Shown one piece after another: positions 10,972 to 22,528 of a stretch of DNA of 54,855 nt. The position numbers and the translations under genes are program-made. Within the stretch, counting starts at the first letter, position 1; each line of letters opens with the position of its first letter. Below the pieces are notes generated by a model that saw nothing but the letters and a program-made list of their open reading frames with translations, was not told where the DNA came from and searched no databases. This DNA is from Antrodiella citrinella (Eukaryota > Basidiomycota > Agaricomycetes > Polyporales > Steccherinaceae), in NCBI GenBank assembly GCA_004802725.1, contig SGPM01000174.1, forward strand, positions 1-54,855, in the 5' to 3' direction.

Positions 10972-12001
10972 TCAAGGATATGAGCATGCGAAGACAGACA
11001 AGGGCATAATACACGTACCTGTTTCTCTCCTCATCAAACAGAAAGCAACCCACCTGTATAATTGATCCTCTCGGATAGCCCATCGAGCAAGACTTGACGC
11101 TCTGCGGAGTAAGACAAGATCAGCCAAACAGTCGCGATTTGGTATAGCGTCTTTCACTGCCTTTCTAGCATCGACACAACCAGGATAGGAGCAAGTAATA
11201 ACAGAATCCATACCGGAGGGAAGTTACCGCGCTGTACAGATGTGTGGTCGTGCATCGATCACAGCAACCAGGTCGTGAGAATAGAGCGTCTCGCCAAGTA
11301 CGAGTGAGAATGAGGGTAGTTGGCAGCACTCGTATAATGCGAGTCCAAGGTGGAGGTGAGGTTCGTGGAACTGCCGCGCCAAGTTCGGCATGAATATGGT
11401 ATCTGCACGTGTGTTAGTTTCAAAGCACTGCATACGCTTGTTCCAGAGGTTTTTGGTAGACGGGAGACGACGCCGGAACCTGTCCATGCCACCTTCAATA
11501 TCCGCCTGATATTTCTGGCCCAAAACGATGACGGTGCGCACGAGTGGCCACGACGTAGATTTGAAACCCGGCAAGACCGCAGACTACAAATGAAATGATT
11601 GTGAAATGACATCGTGAGCAAGACAGAGATGATTGCATGTGTTTTTCCTACATCGTGCCACTGAATATGATTATTCTGAGAAAGGCAGCAAACTCTTCCG
11701 CACTATCATCAACGTGCAGCGCAGGACAGCCGTACATCGCAGTGTCGTGGCCGTTCTTGAATCCCGGCACCGTAAAACGCTCACGAAACACGAGGGATTG
11801 AGACAACAAGATATCACGATAAACACGGAAAGCAGTATCCCCAGCAATTAGGACTATGTTTCCGTCTTCGAGCCAGAGATCTTCCTGACGATTTGGTGCC
11901 GATGGTGCAGGCAGCTGCTTGTCGTCTTCAACATTGGGAACAATCGCATCAGATCGCAGTGAAACTTTATAGGAACATAGGATCGCACCTGGTTCCGTCA
12001 T
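10972..12001 (-). CDS. BTB/POZ domain protein (copy 2)
   Basis: Minus-strand homologue of the gene at 8,184. The first exon, with the ATG at 12001, has the BTB core: DLWLEDGNIVLIAGDTAFRV, SLVFRERFTV, CPALHVDDSAEEFAAFLRII. The exon from about 11,590 has the following helix (VIVLGQKYQADIEGG, MDRFRRRL). A 63-base intron (11165-11227) removes an in-frame TAA and joins ICTAR to KAVKDAIPNRDCLADLVLLR. I could not settle the junction between the first two exons (about 11,590-11,650) in phase, so either the splice site is unusual or the gene carries a small lesion there. The C-terminal end at 10,972 is tentative. It shares the family features of copy 1 and points towards it. Confidence 0.65.
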
Positions 12002-12930
12002 CGGACGCTCATAGAGTCTACGCGACGTCGGTAGGGTGCTCGTGCCTCTGTCACTGGGTGCCTTCCCGCAGGAATCTGTACGGTTCAGATTTTCAGACCG
12101 GAGGTCGAATTCGGCGCCTTGGTTTTAGTCTAATCGTCGGTAGCAACCGTAGGACTAGGATTGCAGGCATTTGCAGCAAGCGAACCGAGGCTCATCTCAT
12201 TTGAGGGGAATCATGGGAAGCCGATTCCGCCGGAGAGCGTCTGCCTCTACGCGAGTTGATGCAACGAACGAGCAACGAGCGGAGTGTGAAATTCTGTCAA
12301 GTTGAATTAGATTTTGAACTGGAGAGGGGACCCCCCCTCGGGAAGGCATCCACGATCTCTGAGTCGGGGTCGGTCCAGTAAGCGTGAAGGCGGAGTTATG
12401 AGAGACATGGTTGGTGAAGTTCAACACGAGGAGCGTGTTCCGCCTTATCAAGGATTCCATCGTGTCTACCACGAGGAATGAGCAGAGAGCAGTGGCACAA
12501 AGAGAGGCTCAGTGAGTGACTCAGATGGTCTTGAGATGGTCATTGTCGAGCCTCTTCGTGACCTGGGCCGGAAATGCCCCGGACCAGAAACTGATGATCA
12601 AGCGCCAAACGCTTGTTTCTCTTCACCATCTGACCATGGGCAATGATATGACAGGAAGGCCGCGCAGACTAGGATCCCCATGATGGATACTCGATTCCTC
12701 CGGTGTTCTACACTTCGGACGACGCACACAGGGTCGGAGACATCATGACCGTGTGCGTCACCCCTGATACCCGTGTTGTGCTGGCATGGGTCGGGCACGG
12801 CATAGGTGCGTTCTTCTGGCCACAGCTCGTGTGAACTTGCGCTGAAAGGACCTAGTGAATAGCTCAAGGTTTCCCTGATGTTGACGTTGAGCCTGGACCG
12901 GAACTCAGGTATAGCATGGCGTGCTTTGGT
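12002..12930. other. Intergenic stretch upstream of the GMC gene
   Basis: No recognisable coding sequence on either strand. Confidence 0.5.
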
Positions 12931-12938
12931 TATAAAGG
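12931..12938 (+). promoter_or_regulatory. TATA-like element of the GMC oxidoreductase gene
   Basis: TATAAAGG lies 47 bases before the ATG at 12978 and only 20 before an in-frame ATG at 12951. With transcription starting about 30 bases downstream of TATA, the 12978 ATG is the better start. Confidence 0.45.
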
Positions 12939-12977
12939 CATCGCAAGTTCATGGCCTCGCCGAATATACCATTCGCA

Positions 12978-15762
12978 ATGGTTGCTCAACTTTCTGAGAT
13001 TGCTGGACAAACCTTCGACTACGTCGTAGTTGGAGGTGGAGTGAGTACGCTTTACGTACCCACTTCCGGCTTACACACTCACGATATCGATAAAGACAGC
13101 AGGACTGACTGTCGCAGGACGTCTCGCTGAAGACCCAAACGTGTCTGTTGCTGTATTAGAAGCGGGAGGTGCGAATCTCGACGACCCCAATATTCTTCGC
13201 CTCGGGACATACGGCTCTACATTTCTCAACCCTCAAGTTAGTCGAAAACGCTTCCGAGCTTCGCCGTGCTGCTAACTGACGTTTTCCTGCAGTATGACTG
13301 GGGTTTCTTCACAACACCACAGAAATATAGCAACGGCCGTAAATGGATGTGGAACCGAGGAAAGGGCCTTGGTATGTTCATCCTCCGTGGTTCATCAAAG
13401 ACATCAAGGAAACTGACGATTCATCCAGGAGGCAGCTCTGCCCTGAACTTCAACGGTTGGCTGAAACCACCCGCAGCCGACATAGATGCATTCGAAGAAC
13501 TTGGTAACCCTGGATGGAACTGGGACTCGTACCAGAAATTCACTTGTCGCACTGAGAAGTAAGTGTGTCTTCGACGGGCCACAAGACTTTTCTCAATATC
13601 ATATAGGTTCACCGTACCATCGGAGGCGCAGATGTCGGAATTCCCACACACATTCAACAAGGCCTTCCACGGCGACAATGGACCTCTGCAAATTGCCATC
13701 CCTAGACCAGCCCTCAAAACGAACAAGCTGCTATTTGACACTCTGGATAAGAAAGGCGTCAAGCTGATTACAGATCCTTATGGCGGTGACGTAAGTGTTT
13801 CTCACTCTTTCACTCTGCTTCTCTTGACTGACAGCGAGCCAATCCATGGTAGATCAACGGTTGCTTTATCACTTCGTCGACCATCGACCGTTCCCAGAAA
13901 TGGACCCGGTCTTACTCGGCGACTGCGTTCTACCTCCCGAACAAGGACAAACCTAATTTCAAAGTACGTGTCTTCGTCCCGCTAGCAATCGAACTCTTGT
14001 TCAAATGTCCGTTCTACCAGGTTTTGATAGATGCAAGTGGCTCTCGTGTGCTCTTCAAGGATGAAGAAGGGGAAGATCTCGTCGCCTGCGGTGTTGAGTT
14101 CATTCATGGTGGACAAACACATACAGTCAACGTTCGCAAAGACGTTATCCTGTCTGCTGGGTATGTCTCTCAATATTCGGAGCCGCATATCCACCTTATT
14201 TGCACTCCCCAGTACCATCAAATCACCTCAGATCCTCGAATTGTCCGGGATCGGCCAGTCCGCCGTCCTCGAGAAGATCGGCGTCCCGGTCAAGCTGGAT
14301 CTGCCTGGTGTTGGCGAGAATGTGCAGGATCATGTTTTCGCAGGCACGTGCCATCGCCCCAAGTGTGTGGTTTCTTGCACTAACGTACATATTATCCCAA
14401 TTAGGCGTCACAATGCAGCTCAACCCTGATCTCGGACCTTATGATTCCTTCGACCACATTCTCGACCCCGAATTCGCCAAAAAACAAGCATGGCTCCAGT
14501 GCGTCCTGCGTTCACTCTCACTCTCAACCCTATTGAACCCATATCCATTACCCCCTTAGAGACATCGGTGAACGGAACAACCACGAGCTCGGCATCACCG
14601 CGTTTAGCTACCTGCCCATGACGATCGCCGACCCGGAAGCAGCCAAGTCGTTCCACGCGCGTGTGGCCAAGTTCGTCGCGGATGCGAAGAGCAGTGGCAA
14701 GCTCCCGCCAGGGTTGGCGGAGCAGTATGATATTCAATTAAAAGCGCTGAAGGACGATGGGGTTCCGGATATGGAGTTCGTCAGTTGGCCTGGGTTTGCG
14801 AAAGTTGTTTCGAATTGTGAGCCCTTTATTCCTCCTTGTGTCGTATATATGGTTGACTGGGTATCATAGCCATACCAGACCCTAAGGCGGACCATGTACG
14901 TATATTTATCTCACGACAAGCAAAGAGTGTTGTTGATATTGGTGTGGTGCCTGCAGGTGACTATAATGTGTTTCCTCCAACATCCATTTTCTCGGTGAGT
15001 ACTTACTCTACGTCGAAGGAACGTTGGGACTCATCATGCTATCTCAGAGGCACCATCGTAAGCTAGAGTATCTTCCGATGTCAAGATCACCCATTCACGC
15101 TCTGTATTAGCATGCAAAGAGCAGCGATCCTCTAGAGTACCCAGACATTGACCCGCACTACTACGAAGTCCCATTCGGTCAGTGACTCGACCAATCAATA
15201 ACATCATCGAGGAGCTAAATGTCTCACCTAGATCTTGAGATCATGGTCGAACAAATCAAGTTTATTCGCAGGCTTGCACAGACAGAACCGATGAAGTCAG
15301 GTGTCGTGCAGGAAATCGACCCCGGATCCGATGCCACGAGTGACGAGGCTATCAGAGGTACTTTCCATACTTCATTTACGTCTCTTGACTTGCGTTTCTG
15401 ATTCTGTTTGTACGCTAGATCATTTGCGAAATACCAGCAGCACCGTTTTCCACGCGATCGGCAGCTTGAGCATGCTGCCTCGCGAGAAGAACGGTGTTGT
15501 CGACCCACAGCTGAAGGCTAGTTTATCATATCGAATTCTCTATCCTCATACTCACTCCGATATGCCACTGCCAGGTATACGGCACGAAGAACGTACGGGT
15601 GGCTGACCTGTCTATCGTCCCACTCCACATTGCGGCTCACACTGTGGCTACTGCGTATGGGGTTGGAGAGCAGAGTACGTGGATATCTTGGCTCGTATCT
15701 TTGATCCTTATTACTGACATGTTGCGATTTTAGTGGCCGATATTCTCAAAGGCGGCGCCTAA
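12978..15762 (+). CDS. GMC-family FAD oxidoreductase (aryl-alcohol/choline oxidase-like)
   Basis: I resolved 18 exons: 12978-13040, 13096-13236, 13293-13371, 13429-13558, 13607-13790, 13853-13963, 14021-14160, 14213-14343, 14405-14498, 14560-14816, 14870-14895, 14957-14994, 15048-15057, 15111-15177, 15232-15357, 15419-15516, 15575-15674 and 15734-15762. They join in phase to 607 residues, a normal GMC length. The FAD-binding beta-alpha-beta FDYVVVGGGTAGLTVAGRLA lies at residues 13-33. The family signatures GKGLGGSSALNF and SAGTIKSPQILELSGIG follow. The catalytic His pair sits in FHAIGSLSMLP (His544) and PLHIAAHTVATAYG (His587). No signal peptide is evident, so an intracellular enzyme is likely. 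It oxidises an alcohol and passes electrons to O2 or another acceptor; the substrate is unknown. The terpene synthase and SDR remnants and the EthD genes nearby suggest a link to secondary metabolism. Two introns look GC-AG and one exon has only 10 bases. Confidence 0.92.
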
Positions 15763-16292
15763 GCTAAGAGCTCGGACGTCACCACTCCGAACGTACGATA
15801 CCGCGACCGTTCTAAACATGCTCTACATAATGTGTATCTCACGTATGACCCATATGCATCCCACTTTGTTCTGCATTTTCAGTCGCTTCCTTTAGATTCT
15901 ATGCTCCGTACTCAAATTCTACTCCAACGGTCCAGCGTGCGACAACTATAGTCGGAGATTGTGAGATTTACATGCTAATGATCGCGACTCCATTTGCAGA
16001 CAACGCCCAGCGGGAACGGGAATGTTCTTCGGACAAGTCTGCTACTTTCGTAGCTCGCATCGCTAAACGAGATCTTGTTCTCGCTATGCTGACAACATCA
16101 TCACTACGATTCCTGCGTGAGCTTACAGAGAAACAGCAAATCTGTCCATGTCTATACTCGGGCGGTATTCTTGGTCGATCATCCTCGATCGCCTTCTCAA
16201 TTTGAACATTCCGCTGGGCTCGGACGGTTCTCATACCCTGAGACCCCAACTATCGACACGGTTCACCATCATCACCACCACCACTAGCCAGC
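15763..16292. other. Intergenic stretch between GMC and EthD genes
   Basis: No supported gene. CACCATCATCACCACCACCA just before the EthD ATG is a short CA/CAT-rich leader. Confidence 0.4.
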
Positions 16293-16716
16293 ATGCCCGC
16301 TGATCTGTTCAAAGACCGCGTTAGCGTCATCGGCTTCATATATCCCAAGGAGAGTGTCTCGTTCGAAGAATTTGACAAGTACTGGATCGGGACGCACGAA
16401 GACCTGTTCTCGGGCCTTCCTATCGTCAAAGAAATTTGTTGCGGTACGAACAGGTGAGTTCTTCGACCTGTCGTCCACGGGACCATGATCTTATGATGCC
16501 CGGAGTAGTTTCACTTCAACATGGACGTCAACAAGGAGCTCACCAATGAAGGCCTTTTCAAGTTGCCTTACTGGGGCATGGCTGTCTGAGACAGAGGAGA
16601 AGCTGTTGGAAGTCTTCCAAGATGCGAAGTACGAGAAGTCGGATGAAACCAAGTTCTTTGACAGGGCCATGTCAGAGATGATCTTTGGGAAGATGGCAGT
16701 GTTCATCGATAAGTGA
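16293..16716 (+). pseudogene. EthD-domain (dimeric alpha/beta barrel) gene, frameshifted copy
   Basis: From ATG 16293 the product starts VSVIGFIYPKESVSFEEFDK YWIGTH, closely parallel to the intact gene at 17,659. Between TATCGTCAAA and GTACGAACAG one base is missing relative to that copy (35 versus 36 bases), so the frame shifts at about 16,428-16,434. The alternative frame would restore an RYEQ-like end at the conserved exon boundary. After the shared intron the exon reads FHFNMDVNKEL and GLFKLPYWGMAV, then stops. The expected continuation SETEEKLLEVFQDAKYEKSD is in another frame, so a second indel lies at about 16,581-16,590. Two independent frame breaks make this a decayed homologue. EthD-like proteins are small dimeric barrels often linked to oxidative or polyketide-type chemistry. 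Confidence 0.75.
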
Positions 16717-17598
16717 CTAGAACGTTTTCAGGTAAGTCCTACACAGTACTTTGTTAGAATTCCTGAGGACAGTAGGAATAAGGTGAAGATATTGTGTTTG
16801 GCTGAGCTCTTGCAAACGCATGAGAGAGGGGGAAATACACGAAAATAGGGCTTTATCTACGAAAACGGGATCAATGATAATCCGGTTGTTGATCTACTGT
16901 TGCAATAGATCTACGAGAACTGCCTCATCATAGATTTCAACCTACTTTTCATGGAGGATATCCAGGATCGAAATTTACACCAACTTACATTGTGTTATCA
17001 TTAGAAGTTATGAGCTGTCGTTGTATAGCGGCCAGTGTCACCCACATTCTTCTCAAGAAGAACGTGTAAGGAAATTTTCCGGAGGATATTGGACAATAAA
17101 ACCAAATACGAGCAGCTAGCGCTCCGATTCGTTACAGCACAAGGAGCGCTGGACTCAAGTCTCTTTAATAGTACGATATATTCTCGGTTGAACATTGAAC
17201 GATGAACGTTGAACGTTGAACCGCTCTACTTCCTCTTCTTAGCGATAATTCGGGCATGCGCCCAACATGCGCCAGCCATCAGAACGAGACCCTCTGCAGT
17301 GGCATGTCATCGTCGAAGACAAACGTCGCGCCGCCAGCCGTCGTATCGACCTCAAATTTTCATTGATGGCCCCGTCTCTCGACGTACTACCTGCACGTCT
17401 CTAGATCTCCCACCTCTCCGAACCTCCACGTACACCCTAATCGGAATAGGTTTCTCCGGTCTAATCGGTATTTAATGAGGGATAGGAATCGTATCTTGAC
17501 GCTGGAGGCAAGAACCAACGCATCAAGCTTGTTGACATACCACCTTGTGTATATAATCTCGGGTTTATCTGCTCGACCCTGTACCATACCGCAGAATA
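16717..17598. other. Intergenic stretch with short direct repeats
   Basis: No gene seen. Around 17,187-17,221 the sequence is built of about five imperfect copies of a 7-8 base TTGAAC(G/A) unit. Confidence 0.4.
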
Positions 17599-17658
17599 TA
17601 TACACACTCAACCGCACTTCCTCGGAGCCCTATTCCCTATTCATCTTGACCATCGACC

Positions 17659-18112
17659 ATGCCCGAGCTCTCCACGAACCGCATCCGGGTCATCGGCCTC
17701 ATCCACCCCAAAGAGGGCATCTCACACGAAGAGTTCTCCACCTACTGGCTGAACACGCACAGCCAGGTATTCCTGTCTCTCCCAGTCGTGCAGAGGAACA
17801 TCCTCAAATACGAGCAGGTGAGTTTTCTTCTCTCTTCGCTCGTCCTTTCTCTTGAGACACGGCTAATATGATCGTTGTCAGTACCACTTCAACCAGACCG
17901 TCAACGCGCAGCTCGCTGCACTGGGCACCCACCTGCCGTCCGCCCATGGCTTAGCCATCCTTGAGGCCGAATCGCTCGACAAGCTGATGGAGATCTTCGC
18001 CGATCCCGAGTTCGCCGAAAAGGTCGCTCCGGATGAAGAGAGGTTTTTGGATCGCACGTTGACCGAGGCCGCTGCTACGAACTATGTGACTTTTGTCGAC
18101 AAGTCGGCCTGA
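17659..18112 (+). CDS. EthD-domain protein, intact copy
   Basis: Two exons (17659-17817, 17882-18112) give 129 residues, a typical length for a single EthD-type dimeric alpha/beta barrel. The order of elements is strand 1 RIRVIGLIHPKEGISHEEF, helix STYWLNTHSQVF, the segment QYHFNQTVN at the exon junction, then AHGLAILEAESLDKLMEIF and the last strand TNYVTFVDK. The fold is used by EthD and by several small fungal oxygenase or cyclase-like proteins; here no catalytic residue can be assigned. ATATATAC at about 17,597 lies 60 bases upstream and may be the TATA box. The frameshifted copy 1.3 kb upstream in the same orientation shows a tandem duplication. Proximity to the GMC oxidoreductase suggests, but does not prove, shared metabolism. 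Confidence 0.8.
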
Positions 18113-18355
18113 GAATTATGAGGTAGGTCTCCAGTGCTCCGTCTCCCTTGAATGTCCATATACCGAGAGCTTCCACTTAGAATGACAGCTGAGAAGACGG
18201 GTATTTCGCTGTCGCTCTGTAACTTGATACATGTATTCGTGAGGGAGGGAGGAGGCGAAAACAACTAATGTAATGCTATACGTAACGTATCTTGGATTCA
18301 TTTCGAGAGAGAAGAGAAGAATCAATGCGGTGCGAAAATGACGATCTCCGGAACC

Positions 18356-20353
18356 TCAAACGAGGTTGACTTGCTCCCCGGGCCTTCCTTCAGATAACAA
18401 CACAACTGCCTGTAGCGCGAAACGAGTTCAGCCGCTTGTCCGGTAACCGACAATTGCACCAACTCACATATTTCCCGCTGATCTTCCACCCTGGCTCTTC
18501 CTTGTCTAAATTCTCGCCGATAGCATCACCCTCTTGTGGGTTGCTACCTAGACCAACGACGACGTCGCTCTTGATTGTACGCAGGCTGCAAACCTTCGGT
18601 GCGCCGGCGTTGGAGGCCATTGGCCCGATCGAGACGTCAAACGACGTGGAATACGGCGCAGCACAATCATAGGTCAACTACTCTAGTCCGTCAGCTTGGG
18701 ATTGGTAGTGATTTCGGTGACACATAAATACCTTGCGATGGTTGAGATCTCCCTTGAAGATGACGAGATCAGACTTGGAGAGATGGAGGAACAAATCGGG
18801 AGCCTCGTTGAGCATTTCCCAGAAGGTGTAACCCGTGCACCAGAAAGGATGCTGCTCGTAAATCCATTTGCCTTCCTTCTCATATTGCTAAGAATCGGAT
18901 GAGCGTTGGATGAGCGGGACTCCTGCGAGGGTAGTGTATGAATGCGTACCTTCCATCTCAGTCCGAGTCTCTTCAAGCCTTCCTTTTCTTGCTCGGTAGC
19001 CTTAGGGAAAAGCTGGCCGTACACCATACTGTTCAACAGCCAAGCCCAGTCCTTCCTCGTCACGTCGGATACAAACCAAGGATAACGTTTGCCGTGGAAA
19101 CGAATCTCACTTGCGAGGCCGCTTTGCAAGAGGAAGTCCGCTGTTGATCGCAAAAGGTCAACTTCCCACACAAGCAAGAATAGAAAAGAGATGCGTACCG
19201 TAGACGCAATCACAGTATAACTCGAACCCCGCGTTATCGAGAACAAAGTCAATTCTGCCGCCACCGGTATTTACGGAGTCCTTGTTCAGGTCGCGAACAA
19301 CCTCCCACAGTCTGGACATGTGGTTTCCCAGGATGTTCTTCTCGGTCTCAGCTAGGGCCTCTCCACCAGTAGACTGCAGCGACTTGATCTGCTCCTCAGT
19401 CATGTTGATCAGGAGAGACAGATCGGTAGAATTCCCCCACAAGCAGACTGCATGTAAAGAATGTTGAGTGTGTGTTGATAGGGATACATGCGTGATGACC
19501 ATACCTTGCGTAAGCTCTAGGAACATGAGACGAAGAGACTCGGCTTTCTCGGAGGAGGACAGATTTTCGGCATGTTTGAAAGGTTCTCCAAAGCGACCGG
19601 AAAGCTCGAAGACCGCTTCATTAGAACGAGAAAACGTATCGCACTGCGTTGAGTCGTGTTAGCGACCCACAAAGTTTCATCATATATAGCAACAATCACC
19701 TTCTGTCTGAAAAATACGTCGTAATTGGACCAATACTTGCTGACGCTGAAACATTCCCGGAGGCGACGATACTTGTACGCCTCAGCAAAGAGCCAAGGAG
19801 CGTTCATGAAATCCTTCCCTGATTTGTACACCTCAGTGAGATCGGTATATGCGCATGTATCTAGTTGAGATGCTTACCGCGGAAGTACTTGACGATCGCC
19901 TTGTTCCACAATGCAACGTCCGCTTCGCCGTCGTCAATGATGGGCCTTAACTTGGCGTGTTCTTGGAGTTCCGACTTCAAGCTATCCATGCGCTCGATGC
20001 ACTGCACCAGGTCGACGATCAGATCTTCATCGGACTGCTCATTGAGGGTGTAGACCACATCGTCGATAGCCTTGCCGAGAATCGTCGGAAGACGATGTCC
20101 CATTGTGGCGTTGGCAAACGAGTAAGTGTGATAGCCACGGTAGGCAGGCCACGGCGGGTTGTTCGGGTCGATCTAGCAGCATATATGCGTAGAAATAAGC
20201 ATTTCCATGCAAATTCAGGGCGGAGGGGGAAGTACGTACGGAACCAGGGGTTCTGGGAAAGGTCATCTTGAAGTCATGCTTGGCGGGAAGGTTGGAAAGC
20301 TTGAGTCGCTTCACTGGAATTCCACCAACGACGGGGTCGTTGATGTTTTTCAT
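18356..20353 (-). CDS. ARMT1/DUF89-family metal-dependent damage-control phosphatase
   Basis: Nine exons (20240-20353, 19878-20172, 19700-19818, 19505-19643, 19199-19447, 18950-19140, 18732-18887, 18468-18677, 18356-18409) join in phase to 508 residues. Signatures: HRLPTILGKAIDDVV, NAPWLFAEAYKYRRL, LWGNSTDLSLL, the metal-binding IDFVLDNAGFELYCD (residues about 288-303), FHGKRYPWFVSDVT, SDLVIFKGDLNHRKL (about 408-422) and LRTIKSDVVVGLG. This is the family of yeast YMR027W and human ARMT1, Co/Ni/Mn-dependent phosphatases that hydrolyse phosphorylated sugars such as fructose-1-phosphate and are seen as metabolite-repair enzymes. All core motifs are intact, so it is probably active in the cytosol. 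ATG 20353 starts a 38-residue N-terminal exon; an upstream non-coding exon cannot be excluded. It is transcribed divergently from the Dsk2-like gene. Confidence 0.92.
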
Positions 20354-21192
20354 GACGATACAGCTTACAACAACTGTGTCGTCAAGGTCATGAAAGGAGC
20401 AGAGACGGCTTGACTTACTGTCAAATATGCAAGTGGCAGACTCGTTTTCACCGTCGTTGTTGCGGACGGGCAGGGATAAGTGGAGGGAGTCGGGGATGGT
20501 TGTGGTTCGAGGGAAAGAAGGGACACGAGTACTTGTAGTACCGTCATTGGGGGGTCCGGAGAATGCCAGCGTGGACTTGAACTTCTGTCAAAACCATACC
20601 ACGTGATGCCAACACTTAGGCAGGAGTAGTTTCTGTGGCGAGGCGGTTCACGATTGGGACTCACGAGGATAACCGCGAACAGTCGCCCTCCAACTATGTG
20701 GTTGAGCATTGGCGTTGGCGTGCAGCCGTCGATGTAACCCTAACCAACAGTTGGACAAAAGCCGAATACCATTTTTCGTTTTCCCCAAAGTCACTTCGGG
20801 TTTGCCTTATATGGTAACCCCGGGGGACAAAAGGTAAACTTGTCACTATTGACATTCGACTTTTCTCCTGAGGTTTATTCCCATTTGCGCGCCGTGAGTG
20901 TACTTACTCGCCTTCAGCATGTGGTGACTCACTTTGGTGCTTGTGCAACTGAAAAGCGCGCAATACGCGTTGAATTCTGCCAGCTGCATCATTAATCATT
21001 TGACAGCTCCAGCGACGCGTCGCAGTACTGCTGAGCACTGAGCCAGCTTGTCTGGAGGATTGAAATTTGAATGTTGAAATTTGACTCGCCTGGGAGAAAA
21101 GGGAAGATAGAGGCCGCAGGCAAACAAGCGCAAACAGCCTTTGTCGCTGCGTCGGCACGTTCCCGATCCCTTGCATCATCCTCTCCGCCGCC
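20354..21192. promoter_or_regulatory. Divergent intergenic region with a telobox-like motif
   Basis: This 839-base region separates the divergent DUF89 and Dsk2-like genes. It has TAACCCTAACC at 20,735-20,745, a telomere-repeat-like box. I see no gene in it. Confidence 0.4.
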
Positions 21193-22528
21193 ATGTCCTC
21201 CGATTCCTCAGAAATCCAAATAAACGTCAAGGGTCAGTCTTTTTGCAGTATATACGCTAGAATGCGAGAAGATTGATGTTGCTTGTCAGGGCCGTCCGAG
21301 CTCAAGCTCCAGATATCCATAGCCACCGACAAGAGCGTCCTAGAGCTCAAGCAGGCCATAGCTGACAAGTCCGATGTCCCGGCAGATCGTCAGAGGTTGA
21401 TCTACTCGGGTGCGTACTTTACTTTTATATGCCTTAGCTTTGCAGAGACTGACCTTTGCGACGGTGGCACACAGGTCGTGTATTGAAGGTATGTTCTTAA
21501 TGGCATGGTCAGTGGGGTGCTGCAATCTAACCGTCTCTCCATCAAAGGACGAGGATGCTCTTTCAGTGTACAAGATTCAATCGTCGCACACGATCCATAT
21601 GGTCAAAGGTGCTGTTCGGAATGCAGGCTCGACGTCAGGTGCCGCCCCACAAGCCCTCCCAACCATGCAGTCCGGGCAAAATGTTCACGACCCTCTCACC
21701 CAACTCAACGGTCACCAGGGCTACGGGCTCATGGCCGGTCTCAACCCTTTCGCAGATATGGGATTGAACCCGAACGACCCCAACATGGTGAGTGAGCTTC
21801 CTGACTGGTCACAACGTTGGTCTTGTCAACTGAAAAAGACGCTCTTATTGTACTCTCTTTGTAGATGCAGGGCATGATGAACAACCCGCAATTCCTGCAG
21901 CAAATGTCCAGCGTCATGTCAAACCCTCAAGTCCTCGATCAGCTCATCGCCTCCAATCCGCAGTTGCAAGCCATGGGTCCTCAGGTCCGGGAAGTTTTCC
22001 AGAGCGAGAGGTTTAGGCAGATGATGTGCGTATCCTCATGCTCTCATTCCTATTCCGCATTGTCGTCCTAATTAAACCCCTTTGTACTGTAGGTCCAACC
22101 CAGACACACTTCGCATGATGCTCCAAATGTCGAGTATGATGAACGGCGGTGCCGGTGCCGGTGCAGGCGCAGGCGCATTCCCCGCCCCAGGCCTTCCTTC
22201 CACAGCACAGAACGCCAACCCAAACACCCCCGGTGCCGGTGCCTCTGCCGCTCTAGGTGTTGCACCAGGCGCAGGTCTAGGTCTAGGAGGTGGCTTCCCA
22301 ATGTTCAACCCCTTCATGCTTCCTCCATCTGCCGGTGCGGCGGGCGCAGGAGCAGGAGCTGGGGGCGCGAACCCTATGGCGGAGATGATGAACAACCCGG
22401 CTTTGATGGCGGACCTCATGTCAGCGTTTGGCGGTGGTGGAGTATATAGCCTCACAGGTGGACCCTCCCACCCTTCCACACAAATCCACCCCACCTCACT
22501 CTCCCTCCAAAATATACCTAAATGGTAG
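21193..22528 (+). CDS. DSK2: Ubiquilin/Dsk2-like protein lacking the C-terminal UBA domain
   Basis: Six exons (21193-21232, 21290-21409, 21475-21488, 21548-21787, 21865-22025, 22093-22528) give 336 residues in phase. Exon 3 has only 14 bases. Residues 7-75 are a ubiquitin-like domain (ELKLQISIATDKSVLELKQA, QRLIYSGRVLKDEDALSVYK). STI1-type repeats follow (MQGMMNNPQFLQQMSSVMSN, ASNPQLQAMGPQVREVF, SNPDTLRMMLQMSSMM), then a Gly/Ala-rich linker. Dsk2/ubiquilins carry ubiquitinated clients to the proteasome: UBL binds the proteasome and UBA binds ubiquitin. Here the frame ends in SLQNIPKW with no UBA. A donor-like GTATAT sits at 22,442 (after the GGGG run), and in a different frame NVGAL at about 22,564 faintly recalls the UBA helix, so a decayed or unusually spliced last exon is possible. 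Without UBA the protein could bind proteasomes but not cargo. Confidence 0.85.

Noticed and set aside
11224..11226. Nonsense TAA in BTB copy 2
   Set aside because: A GT-AG intron at 11165-11227 removes it and keeps the frame, so it is not evidence for a pseudogene.
12197..12867. Minus-strand frames of about 90 codons upstream of the GMC gene
   Set aside because: No motif, no splice partners, and composition like the surrounding spacer.
19861..19877. A 17-base mini-intron in the DUF89 gene
   Set aside because: A normal 59-base intron (19819-19877) gives the family sequence KYFRGKDFMNAPW in phase, so no mini-intron is needed.
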